DNA of 64,000 bases from CBFHSF01 sp965658445. GTDB taxonomy: Bacteria; Bacteroidota; Bacteroidia; Flavobacteriales; Schleiferiaceae. This document shows, in pieces, positions 43,474 to 53,500 of the stretch. A program made the translations under genes and the position numbers. The number at the start of each line of letters is the position of its first letter. The first letter of the stretch is position 1. The notes below the pieces were generated by a model that worked only from the letters and a program-made list of their open reading frames with translations, did no database searches and had not been told where the DNA came from. The stretch spans positions 62,001-126,000 of the forward strand of contig CBFHSF010000005.1 in the NCBI GenBank assembly GCA_965658445.1, read 5' to 3'.

Positions 43474-46400
43474 ATGAAGAAACTATTACGCTACTTACCC
43501 CTTGTAGTATTTCTTTTGTTGGCTACACCTGGGTTTTCTCAGTATTGTACCACGGGACTTTACACAACGGGATGTACATGGGGTGACGACTTAGATAATG
43601 TCACCATAGCCAATGTAGTACAAACCGCAACAGGATGTACTGCAAACGCCTCTGGCCTTGAGGATTACACAGGGACAGACACCATTCAGGTTCAACAATC
43701 TTTGACCTACCCCATTTCCATCACATCAAATTTTTCCGACCAGTATTATGCGATGTGGGTTGATTTTAACAACGATCAGGATTGGGATGACGCAGGAGAG
43801 TATGTTTGGTACACAACGACCAGTGCTCAATCTGCAAACAGCACATTTACGATTCCCTTAGCTACGGCTGTTGGGACGTACCGCGTTCGTTTAAGAACGG
43901 TTTACAATACACAGACTTCGGCTACAGGAGCTTGTACTTCGTATTCTTTTGGTGAGGCTCACGACTACATGATGGTTGTAAGTGCAGCGCCTGCATGTCC
44001 TCCTCCTACCTCATTGGTAGCCTCCGGAATTGGATCTACGGATGCAAGCATCACTTGGGCCGGTACTTCTGCAAGCTACAATGTTGAGTACGACACAACC
44101 GGTTTTGCCTTGGGAACAGGAAACATGACAACAGCATCTACGGACTCTGTTTACCTTTCAGGTCTTCTTCCCAACACAGAATACACAGTATACGCACAAG
44201 GAGACTGTACAGGAGCTGGTAACGGTACTTCACCTTGGAGTATTGGTGTTACTTTCCGCACAGCTTGTGCTCCATACACCACTTTCCCTCTCACTGAGAA
44301 CTTTGATGGTTCTTCATGGGTATCGGGTCCTAACGGATGGAACAACACCGGAAACCAAATTGACCCTTGTTGGGTTGCCACGCAAATGGCTGGGAACTTC
44401 TGGGGAGCTAGATCTGGTGATGCACCTGCTTTTGCTTCAGGTCCTTCTGCTGGATTTGGAGGATCCGGAGGCTACCTATTGGCTTTCCAAGATTGGGGTT
44501 ACACCAATGACACAGCCATAATCACTTCTCCTATTTACGATTTCTCTACGTTGACTCTCCCATACGTTACTTACAAGTACCACATGTTTGGAGACGATAT
44601 TGGTAGCTTGGTTCTTCAAGCCACTTCAAATAGTGGTTCTACCTGGACAACGGTGGCAACCACTACTGGAGAAAAGCACGACAGCACAACCGCTGCGTGG
44701 TCAGAAAATACTGCGATGCTTACTGGGTTTAATCAGTCTGCAGTTCAGTTGAGATTCTTGGCCATTACCACCGCTCCTGGAGCCACAGACGCCAATATGG
44801 CGGTAGATAATTTTGTATTGAGTGAAGCGCCTGCGTGTCCTCCTCCCACAAGTATCTCAGTTACTGCGAGCACAGATTCTAGCATTACGTTCTCTTGGAC
44901 TGCGACCTCTTCTGCCTACTCAATCGAGTACGGATTGTGTGGTTCATCTCAAGGAACGGGAACGGTTGTAACCGGAACAGGAAATACAGCAACTGTTACA
45001 GGTCTTAACGCCAATGAGTCGTACAACTTCTGGTTCCAGGCAGACTGTTCAGGATCTTCAAATGGATTCTCAACATGGGCTGACTATGGATGTGAGAAGA
45101 CCCAATGTGGCGCTTACGATCAAGTAATGACTTACATGGATAACTTTGACGGAGGAATTTCTGGAGAAGACATTGACTGTTGGTTCAACTATGGATCAAG
45201 TGCAACAGCATCTGTTCAATATCAAGAAGTATTCCCTTGGAATACACCGAACCCTTCTGCACCCAATGTAGGAGAATTGTACTGGGAGCAGGATACTATG
45301 GCTATGGCCATTTCTCCTGTGCTCAGTGACCTTGACAACAACGCAGGACAAATTCAAGTGTCACTTAACCACAACTTGTGGAATCAAGATACACTGGATG
45401 TTTACGTAGTGACTCTTGCCGATGCAGGAATGCCAATGACGTACTCTATTCAAGATACTTTAGAGGTTCCCAAGGCAACTTACGGTAACTTTACCGTATT
45501 CCTTGACAACGTGGCAACCGGTGAGCAACACGTAGCCTTTATGGTGAAGTCTACAACTACTTTTGTTGCTCTATTCATGGATGACTATGTGTACGAGGCC
45601 AAACCCAACTGTTTGCCACCTACAATGCACACGGTATTGGCGACGTCTATTGACAGTATTGCCCTTTCATGGTCTGGAGGTTCAGGAACAACCTACAACG
45701 TTGAGTACAACCAATGTGGTGCCGCTCAAGGAACGGGGGTAACGGTTTCAGGCCTTACGACCAACTCACACAACTTTACGGGACTTTCTACAGGTACTAA
45801 CTACAGCTTCTGGATTCAGGATGATTGTGGTTCGGGATCTACCTCTCCTTGGTACGGACCCTTCTGTGTAAGCACGGATGTTTGTTTGCCAACGGATCAA
45901 TGTACCTACACTATCATCATGGAGGATTCCTTTGGTGACGGTTGGAATGGTGGATTGGTTTCATTAGTTCAAGGAGGAGTAGAAGTTGCTGAAGTAGGCT
46001 CATCTTTTACCACAGGAAACTGGGATACAGCATATGTTGATCTATGTACTGGGGTCTCTACTGATGTGGTTTTGAGTGACCAAGGAGGCTTTTCTTATGA
46101 AATGGGTATTACCATTATCGATCCTTTCGGAAACACTTCTGTTGCGGTAGCTCCTAGTGGATTCCCCGGTCCTGTGACTGGTGATATCCTAGGAAACTTC
46201 CTGTCAAACTGTACACCTCCATCGTGTCCTGATCCACAGAATATTTCATTCTCTGGAATTGATGGTTACGGAGCCACTGCAGATTGGACAGTATTTGGAA
46301 CGAGCTACGGATTCTTTAACGTAGAGTGGGGTCCAACGGGTTTCACTCCTGGTCAAGGAACGGGATTGGGTTCTGATACAACTCATACTTTGGATTACAC

Positions 46401-48660
46401 CATTACGGGATTACTTCCTGTAACGTGTTACGATTTCTACGTTCAGGCAGATTGTTCACCAAACGGTACCTCTGCTTGGGTAGGACCTTTCAACTTCTGT
46501 ACTACAGTAAGTTGTCCTGCACCTACTGCCATTACTTTGAATTCTGTAACGCAAACTACCGCAGAGTTTGGCTGGACTTCAACGGCTACTGACTGGAATA
46601 TAATTATTGGACCCCAAGGAACAACTCCTGGAACAGGAACGGTTCAGTTTGGTATTACCAACAACCCGTTAACCCTTACCAGTTTGTCTCCTGGAACTCT
46701 ATATGATTTCTGGGTACGAGATAGTTGTGGACCGGGTGATGTTTCTACATGGGCTGGACCGTACACATTTGCAACATTGTGTAATGCCTTCCCATTGAAT
46801 TACTCTCAGGACTTCAACACTTGGACGGGAGGCCCGCTACCATGTTGGGACAACAACGGTACAGCCGCATGGCAGTCAGAAAGTGGTTACGCCAAGGCCG
46901 ATTTCTGGTTCAATAGCTCTGGAGTTTATGACTTTACTACACCAGCCATTACAATTTCTGGCCAAGCGAGACTGAGATACAAGTGGTCTTCTAATACAAG
47001 TTCATTTTATACAGATGAATTCCTAGTGTTGTCTAGAATTACAGGAACCGCAACTTGGGATACATTGACTCACCTTGTGGGATCAAACCTAAGCTCTAAT
47101 GATGGTGCAACAAACACCTCTCCAGGAACATTTGTTGAGGACACGTTTGACTTGAGCCCAACGTACATCGGAAACGATATCCAAATTATGTTTAGAGGGG
47201 TTTCTGATTGGGGTCCCAACCTATACTTGGACGACGTTGTAGTAGAATTGGATCCTGCCTTTATCACTTGTCCTGCTCCTACCAACGTAGTTTCTTCTAA
47301 CCCAACCACTACCACTGCTGATCTTGCTTGGACTGGAGGTACGGGTACGTTCATTATTGAGTACGGTGCTCCAGGATTTGCGCTCGGTACAGGTACCGTG
47401 GTCACTTCTACGACACCTTCAATTACCTTAACAGGACTTACCGCGGCTACACAGTACTGTGCTTACGTGAGAGAGATTTGTACTCCTGGAGACACTTCAG
47501 TGTACTCTCCCGTTTCATGTTTCAATACAGAACTTTGTGATCCTGCTAACCAATGTGAGTACACCTTTATTTTAGAGGATACCTTTGGTGATGGATGGAA
47601 CGGCGGTTTGATCGCAGTTTCTCAAAACGGAGTTCACGTAGCAGACCTAGGGGCTACCTTCCTTGCCGGAAGCTCGGATACAGTTACCTTGGATCTTTGT
47701 GATGGATTGGCAACGGAGATTACATTGGCAAACCCAGGAAGTTACTTCAGTGAAATGTTCTTCAGTGTTGTTGACCCAACAGGATCTACGATTTACTCTT
47801 ACGCAGCGGGATCGGTTCCAGGAATTACGGGACATTCGTTCACTACCTTTAACTCGTCTTGTAGTGGTTGTGGAACCGCAGACACTACTTGGGAGTCTAA
47901 CGTGTCTTGTGACGTAATGGATATCGATTGGAATGCACCTTCAACGGCTGTAATGCACTATGTAGAGTACGGTCCTGCTGGATTCACTCCAGGGTCAGGT
48001 ACTGTACTTTCAAGCACTACACTTCCTGTATCTGTAACAGGATTGACGCCTGGAACTACCTACGAGTACCACGTACAGGATAGCTGTTCTGCGGGAATGA
48101 GCGGATGGTCTAACATGGCCGCTGTCACCACTCCAACAGGACCCCTTCCAAGTATTTCATACACTTTGACAAATACCAATATTGATTTGACTTCTGCGAC
48201 TTATGACTTTGATGCAGCGGGATCTATGGGGTCTAGCTACCATTGGGACTTTGGAACCGGAGACACGTCAAACTTGGAGAACCCTACGTATGTGTACAAT
48301 GCAAACGGAACCTATACGGTAACCTTGACAGTGTACAACGGATGTGGTATGTCAGATTCTACCTTTACAGTAACGATTACTGAGATTGGTATCGAGGAAC
48401 CAGGATTTGCTCAGACTATGAACATTTACCCCAACCCAACGCGCGGAAACGTAGCGGTTGAGTTTAACGTTCAAGGTCAAGATGACGTGACCATTCGCAT
48501 CGTGAATGCATTGGGTCAGGTGATTAGCGAGCATGACTTGGGCAACGTTTCAGGTGAAGTATCTGAGAAGTTTGACTTGAGCCGTCAGCCTAAAGGAGTT
48601 TACCTCCTACAGATTGATTCTAATGAAGGAAGAGTAATCAGAAGAATTACACTTCAGTAA
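43474..48660 (+). CDS. Giant T9SS-secreted surface protein (GEVED, fibronectin-III-like, PKD, type A sorting domain)
   Basis: A protein of 1728 residues with signal peptide MKKLLRYLPLVVFLLLATPG. A GEVED domain (AMWVDFNNDQDWDDAGEYVW, ~90-165) is followed by many fibronectin type III-like modules, each opening C-PP-T and closing with LPNTEYTVYAQGDC-like strands. MAM/jellyroll-like segments lie at ~270-450, 550-710 and 1110-1265. Two homologous ~100-residue units contain FGDGWNGGL (~820 and ~1372). A PKD domain (YHWDFGTGDTSNLENPTYVY, ~1590) and the type A C-terminal sorting domain (MNIYPNPTRGN, ~1648, to GVYLLQIDSN) end the protein. The modules are duplicated inside the gene. It is expected to be anchored or released at the surface as an adhesin or ligand-binding protein. 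It is monocistronic, with a strong terminator. Confidence 0.95.
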   Translation: MKKLLRYLPLVVFLLLATPGFSQYCTTGLYTTGCTWGDDLDNVTIANVVQTATGCTANASGLEDYTGTDTIQVQQSLTYPISITSNFSDQYYAMWVDFNNDQDWDDAGEYVWYTTTSAQSANSTFTIPLATAVGTYRVRLRTVYNTQTSATGACTSYSFGEAHDYMMVVSAAPACPPPTSLVASGIGSTDASITWAGTSASYNVEYDTTGFALGTGNMTTASTDSVYLSGLLPNTEYTVYAQGDCTGAGNGTSPWSIGVTFRTACAPYTTFPLTENFDGSSWVSGPNGWNNTGNQIDPCWVATQMAGNFWGARSGDAPAFASGPSAGFGGSGGYLLAFQDWGYTNDTAIITSPIYDFSTLTLPYVTYKYHMFGDDIGSLVLQATSNSGSTWTTVATTTGEKHDSTTAAWSENTAMLTGFNQSAVQLRFLAITTAPGATDANMAVDNFVLSEAPACPPPTSISVTASTDSSITFSWTATSSAYSIEYGLCGSSQGTGTVVTGTGNTATVTGLNANESYNFWFQADCSGSSNGFSTWADYGCEKTQCGAYDQVMTYMDNFDGGISGEDIDCWFNYGSSATASVQYQEVFPWNTPNPSAPNVGELYWEQDTMAMAISPVLSDLDNNAGQIQVSLNHNLWNQDTLDVYVVTLADAGMPMTYSIQDTLEVPKATYGNFTVFLDNVATGEQHVAFMVKSTTTFVALFMDDYVYEAKPNCLPPTMHTVLATSIDSIALSWSGGSGTTYNVEYNQCGAAQGTGVTVSGLTTNSHNFTGLSTGTNYSFWIQDDCGSGSTSPWYGPFCVSTDVCLPTDQCTYTIIMEDSFGDGWNGGLVSLVQGGVEVAEVGSSFTTGNWDTAYVDLCTGVSTDVVLSDQGGFSYEMGITIIDPFGNTSVAVAPSGFPGPVTGDILGNFLSNCTPPSCPDPQNISFSGIDGYGATADWTVFGTSYGFFNVEWGPTGFTPGQGTGLGSDTTHTLDYTITGLLPVTCYDFYVQADCSPNGTSAWVGPFNFCTTVSCPAPTAITLNSVTQTTAEFGWTSTATDWNIIIGPQGTTPGTGTVQFGITNNPLTLTSLSPGTLYDFWVRDSCGPGDVSTWAGPYTFATLCNAFPLNYSQDFNTWTGGPLPCWDNNGTAAWQSESGYAKADFWFNSSGVYDFTTPAITISGQARLRYKWSSNTSSFYTDEFLVLSRITGTATWDTLTHLVGSNLSSNDGATNTSPGTFVEDTFDLSPTYIGNDIQIMFRGVSDWGPNLYLDDVVVELDPAFITCPAPTNVVSSNPTTTTADLAWTGGTGTFIIEYGAPGFALGTGTVVTSTTPSITLTGLTAATQYCAYVREICTPGDTSVYSPVSCFNTELCDPANQCEYTFILEDTFGDGWNGGLIAVSQNGVHVADLGATFLAGSSDTVTLDLCDGLATEITLANPGSYFSEMFFSVVDPTGSTIYSYAAGSVPGITGHSFTTFNSSCSGCGTADTTWESNVSCDVMDIDWNAPSTAVMHYVEYGPAGFTPGSGTVLSSTTLPVSVTGLTPGTTYEYHVQDSCSAGMSGWSNMAAVTTPTGPLPSISYTLTNTNIDLTSATYDFDAAGSMGSSYHWDFGTGDTSNLENPTYVYNANGTYTVTLTVYNGCGMSDSTFTVTITEIGIEEPGFAQTMNIYPNPTRGNVAVEFNVQGQDDVTIRIVNALGQVISEHDLGNVSGEVSEKFDLSRQPKGVYLLQIDSNEGRVIRRITLQ

Positions 48661-48682
48661 CCTCTTTCCAACATGTACTATA

Positions 48683-48709
48683 AAAGGGCGTCCCATAGGG
48701 GCGCCCTTT
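48683..48709 (+). terminator. Intrinsic terminator of the giant surface-protein gene
   Basis: AAAGGGCGTCCC / GGGGCGCCCTTT with loop ATA and one G-T pair, then CTTTTTG. It is close to the convergent comF end and may serve both. Confidence 0.9.
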
Positions 48710-48733
48710 CTTTTTGACCTTGTTTCAACCGAC

Positions 48734-49423
48734 CTATTCTACATAGGCCAAAGTTGCGAAGCTAACGCGATGTCCTTTTGAAATCAAAGGTCTAGCGGCA
48801 GCTTCCAAAGTCGCTCCGGTTGTGGTCGTATCGTCGAAAATAAGAATGTGTTTGTGCTTTGCACACATTTTAAAATTCCATTCAAAGGCATTTTCAACGT
48901 TAGAAAAGCGTTCCCAACGGCTAAGCTGTGTTTGTTGTAAGATTTGATGTTTTCTTTTCAGGAGTTTGGGTTCAAGAGGTATTTGTGCGACCGAGCTCCA
49001 CCCTCTTGCAATGGCCTCCGATTGGTTGTAGCCTCGCACTTTGCGCTTCTTTCTAGTAATGGGAATGGGGACAATGATGTCAGGAGTGATCAGAGTGCTG
49101 AGGCTCATCCAGTCTTGCGCAAAGCGAGCGCCCAGATATTCCCCCAACGACTCCAATCCTCCATACTTAATTCCCTTCATCAAATGTCCACCCAAGCCAC
49201 CCTCTCGGTACGATAGCCAAGAGTGCATCTGCACTATGGGAAGACGGTGAGAAAATACTCGTTTCACAGTCTCCATGCCATAGGGAATATCTGGGCACTT
49301 CGGTAGCTCCAGCTCACAAATGGCGCACAAATACCTTTCCTGCGGAATCAAAAGACGCTGGCAAGCAACGCATTCCCGTGGAAACAAGGCTTCAAAACAC
49401 GGTTGGATAACTTTTTGTAACAT
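48734..49423 (-). CDS. comF: ComF family protein (phosphoribosyltransferase-like)
   Basis: A protein of 229 residues. The N-terminal zinc-ribbon is FPRECVACQRLL...YLCAICELELP (two CxxC pairs). The C-terminal PRPP-type loop is ILIFDDTTTTGATLEAAARPL. ComF proteins are needed for DNA uptake in naturally competent bacteria, in association with the ComFA helicase and other uptake parts. The actual reaction is unknown, and the gene is also kept in non-competent species. Confidence 0.92.
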   Translation of the reverse strand: MLQKVIQPCFEALFPRECVACQRLLIPQERYLCAICELELPKCPDIPYGMETVKRVFSHRLPIVQMHSWLSYREGGLGGHLMKGIKYGGLESLGEYLGARFAQDWMSLSTLITPDIIVPIPITRKKRKVRGYNQSEAIARGWSSVAQIPLEPKLLKRKHQILQQTQLSRWERFSNVENAFEWNFKMCAKHKHILIFDDTTTTGATLEAAARPLISKGHRVSFATLAYVE

Positions 49424-49476
49424 TGTGAAGTAATTAAAGAAAACATCAACCCTTACATTTACTAAAAATTACTGTT

Positions 49477-50424
49477 ATGGCCGATCAAACACCACCACAG
49501 AAAAAGGNNNNNNNNNNNNNNNNNNNNNNNNNNNNNNNNNNNNNNNNNNNNNNNNNNNNNNNNNNNNNNNNNNNNNNNNNNNNNNNNNNNNNNNNNNNNN
49601 NNNNNCTAGGCGTCTTCGTTAATGAAAAGGACACAGAAGTTGAAAACCTTGAAGAGACTAAGGCTGAGCTCCTTTTGGACATAGAAAATTTGAATTCAAA
49701 CCTTGAGTCCATGAAGTCAGACAACGACTCCATGAATGTGGTTTTGGAATCCGAACGTACTCGTTTAAACTCGATGATAGACTCTGTAGAGAACTTGAGA
49801 CAGGGCGATTTGAAGAAGATCAAGGAGTACAAGAGAAAAGTATATTCGTACAAACTCAACAACAAGAAACTCGCTGCGCAAGTAGATTCTCTACAAGAAG
49901 CCAACCGCATTTTGGCGGAGCAAAAAGCAGCTGTTGAAATGGACTTGATGGAGGAGCAAGAGCGCTCATCTAACTTGGAAGGTCAGAACAGAACCTTGCA
50001 AAAAGAAGTAGCCATTGGTGCTGTTCTTCAGTTGACTAAAATGGAAGCAGCAGCCTACCGAGTTAAGAGCTCAGGGTCTGAAAAAGAAACTACTTCTGCA
50101 CGTCGTACCAACCGTGTAAAAGGATGTTTTACTATCGCTAAAAACTTGATTGCTGAAAAGGGAGAAAAAGTGGTTTACATGAGAATTTCTACTCCATCCA
50201 ATACGGTTTTGGCGGGGAATAAGGATGCCAACGGTAACAACACCTTCTCGTTCAACGGACAGGATTTGATTTTCTCTAATTCTCTTGCTATCTACTATGA
50301 AGGGGAGCCTTTAGAGTCTTGTATTTCCTTTGACAAGGAAGGCGAGTTCGAAAAGGGAGAGTACCTCGTAGAGCTCTTCACAGAAGGATATAAAATTGGA
50401 GAATCTAAAGTAGTTCTCGACTAA
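49477..50424 (+). CDS. Predicted membrane-anchored coiled-coil protein (interrupted by an N run)
   Basis: About 315 codons including the gap. Visible parts are MADQTPPQKK, 98 unknown bases, LGVFVNEKDTEVENLEETK, a long coiled coil (residues ~45-190, Glu/Asn/Leu heptads), and a C-terminal beta-type domain (VKGCFTIAKNLIAEKGEKVV to YKIGESKVVLD). The hidden ~33 residues are where a single membrane helix would sit. It is probably a conserved Bacteroidetes envelope protein of unknown function. The frame on both sides of the gap agrees only if the true gap length is 98 modulo 3. Confidence 0.75.
   Translation: MADQTPPQKKXXXXXXXXXXXXXXXXXXXXXXXXXXXXXXXXXLGVFVNEKDTEVENLEETKAELLLDIENLNSNLESMKSDNDSMNVVLESERTRLNSMIDSVENLRQGDLKKIKEYKRKVYSYKLNNKKLAAQVDSLQEANRILAEQKAAVEMDLMEEQERSSNLEGQNRTLQKEVAIGAVLQLTKMEAAAYRVKSSGSEKETTSARRTNRVKGCFTIAKNLIAEKGEKVVYMRISTPSNTVLAGNKDANGNNTFSFNGQDLIFSNSLAIYYEGEPLESCISFDKEGEFEKGEYLVELFTEGYKIGESKVVLD
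49508..49605. other. 98-base run of N
   Basis: Unresolved sequence inside the coiled-coil gene. It is exactly the same length as the run at 52357. Confidence 1.
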
Positions 50425-50481
50425 CTGACTTCTGTTATTCAGGAGATATTCTAAAGAATCAATACATCATATTGTCTTTTA

Positions 50482-50510
50482 AAAGCTCGTCTTTGTGACG
50501 AGCTTTTTTT
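50482..50510 (+). terminator. Intrinsic terminator of the coiled-coil gene
   Basis: AAAGCTCGTC / GACGAGCTTT with loop TTTGT, followed by T7. Confidence 0.9.
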
Positions 50511-50533
50511 ATGAATGCGCTTGTAGAAGGGAC

Positions 50534-53500
50534 CTAGAAGAACGCCTTGATTTGTAAGGTTCCCGTGTGAATTATGGGAGAATTCGCTGAGGTTCGGCCG
50601 TTGTACTGAACGTTGAGTTGTAAAAACGAATTGAGTAAGAACTGAAATTGGGTTTGCCAAAGCGCGTTGGCTCCTGGCTGTAAACCCTCTAGCAAGGCGT
50701 ATCCACTCGCGTTGTTGGGGTCTCCGGTAAACGTTATGTCCACCCACTCTCCACTGGCGGTTACATTCCATTTTCCGCCTCGGTTCCAATTGACTTGAAG
50801 ACCTCCGCTGGCAGATTGTAAATCCTGCATAAGCTCGTTCTCTACCGCCGCTTTAATATCAGATTGTAGTGTGATGGAAAACTGGGGTCCCGGCTGGAAA
50901 ATCAAACGAGGAGAAAGAGTCTGCCTTTGAATTCTATAATTCCTAGAGCTCAGCAAAAACGCGGAATTGGTACGTGTGGATTGTACGTAATCCAAACGAA
51001 CTTCCCAGTTGGAAATGAACTGATAACGACTCCTCAATTGGTGCTCTTGTTGGCTGCTCGACTCCAAACCATAGCTTTGATTGTTGATCTGCTCGTTTTG
51101 CAAATACGTATACTCACCTCCCCATTTGGGATTGGCGCGGTTTAAGAAGACGCTTCCGCGGAAATTTTCACTCTGAGAAACCACAGAAGAATCTGGACGA
51201 GCTGCAAAGGGGTCCAGGTCATTTTGGGAGGAGGTAAAAAGTGATTTTACGCGGTTTGCATACTGTACCTGGAAGCTAAATAGTCCAATCCATCGCGCCG
51301 AGAATACGCGCTTGGGATCCCATCGCACCAATTGAGAAAATTGAATTTCGCTGGTGGGCAGTAGCTGATTTCCCAGGATGAACGTTCGCAAGAAAGTCGC
51401 CTCGTCGGGGAATTGCGCCAGCTCAAACTCATCCAGTTCCTGTATGCCATTGTTGTTGTAATCCCTCCAAGTGTGGGTTCCCGTTCCCGCCGGTACGGGA
51501 ATGTAACGATATTCCCGGATGGGCTCGGAACCAACACCCACTTGGTACAGTGAATTTAACTGTAGGCTGTTCTTGAAAAACCTATGGGAAAAGTCAATTC
51601 TTCCCGTGGTGGTTTGCTGGTTTCGGTTGGGGTTAAAGTCATTTTCGAGTTCACGGTATTGGCCGTAAAAATACCATCGCCCCCAAGTCTTGCTGCGTAC
51701 AATGGATTTTATTCGATAGTATTCGGCTTGTGCCTGACGAGAAAAATCCGAGACTCTAGCGGTGTCGTCATTTCTTAGCCCTGCCGACAATTCCATCCAA
51801 ACAGAAGAAGAATCTCCTATGCCCACAAAGAAATCCCCTTCTAAAAAGCGATAGGAACCCGTTGTTAAGGCCACAGAGTCGTTCTGTGAGGTGTTGAGTT
51901 CTGCCTCTGACCAAAGTCCCGTGTAGAAGCTAGAAAACAAGTTGCGACGAACTCTGGATTTTTGTCTTAGAAATTCTGTTCTTACTCCATTTTGCTGTGT
52001 GCTTAACCAGGAACCAGCAAAATCAATGTCCCAGTTTTTGTCTTGGTACTTACCGCCGGCATTGTGTTTGGTTCCTACAAATCCTTCTCCCGTTCCGAGG
52101 TATTGAAATTGATATTTCCCCCACTGATTGGCCGAAGCGCGGTAGCCAAGGTGAGCATCTGCCGCCTGTTGTTGGGTTTGGACCCCAACGGGCAAATTCC
52201 AGTTTCTAGAGAATTCAACTTCTCGAAACCTCTCTATTGTGGAAAAAGAGGAGTCCACGTGTTCCACAGAAAAACCTGCATTCCAACCCTGGTTTATATT
52301 GCCATAGGCATAGCCTAGTTTTCCAGCAAGGCCTGTTTGATTGTCCGCATTCAGGTNNNNNNNNNNNNNNNNNNNNNNNNNNNNNNNNNNNNNNNNNNNN
52401 NNNNNNNNNNNNNNNNNNNNNNNNNNNNNNNNNNNNNNNNNNNNNNNNNNNNNNTCAGAGAACGTGTTGGGGTCCTTACGAGACCATCCCCCGTGATAGG
52501 TTATTTTTTGATTTTTGGAAACGTCCAGTTCACCGTCTAAGGCCAAGACTTGTAGGACGCCCGGTCGGGGTAAAACCTTGGCGGGAATATAGCTGCCTTG
52601 AGGTTCACCATTGACGGGTGGGACCCACCGGAAGACCCTTCCGTTGGCACCTGCTGGGTCAATGACATAATCTCCCAACCCTGGCCCAACATAAGCAAAT
52701 TGCACTTCGTATAGGGGAGAGCCAGAGCCGTCGGGAGAGATTACAAACACCGTGTCTACTCCAAGGGAATCTACAATTTCGTACAACAGTCTTCCCGGCT
52801 CAAAGGCCGTCTCGGTCCAACCGGGCACCACGGCTTTTAGGGGGTCGTCACCAGCTGCTGCCAGAGCCGCCTTTTCAGCATCGGTAAACTCTCCAAATAA
52901 GGGCTGATTTTTATTGTCTTGCTCGCTGTAGAATTGCAGGCTGTTCTTTGATTTTTTGGATTTGTAAGCGACCTCTCCAAAAGCCATGGTTCTCACGTAA
53001 CTCTGCTCTGTGTATTGAAATTCAACAATTATACGCTTGTCTTTGGTGATAGGCCTAAGGGGTGTAAAAGTAATTTCTCCTGTGTTGTAATCTATGATGT
53101 AATCCTTGTCTTGCCCACGTGTAAGGGGCACGCCATCAATGTAAACTCTCTCAGATCCAGAAAGAACGATAATAAACACCTCATTGCGATTTCCGGAAAG
53201 TCTATAGGGACCCTGATTACCCTCTTGACCTCGGATTTCGTTTCTAGCAAATTGGCCTCGAGCCAATGCCCCCACACCGCGAACCAATAAAGTATCTTCT
53301 TCTCCAATGGCAATGGGTGAGGCCACCAGAGCTCCAGAGAGTTTTTTGTCAAAGGATGCATAGGTGCTTTTGCGATTGCCCAAGACAAAATCACCCGCTA
53401 CAATCTTTCCAAAATCGGGGTTTTCCAACTCAATAAAAACGCGGTCAAATTCGCGCAGAGTCTGTGTGGTCCCCTCTGGTTGAACCGGTAAGTTCTGATC

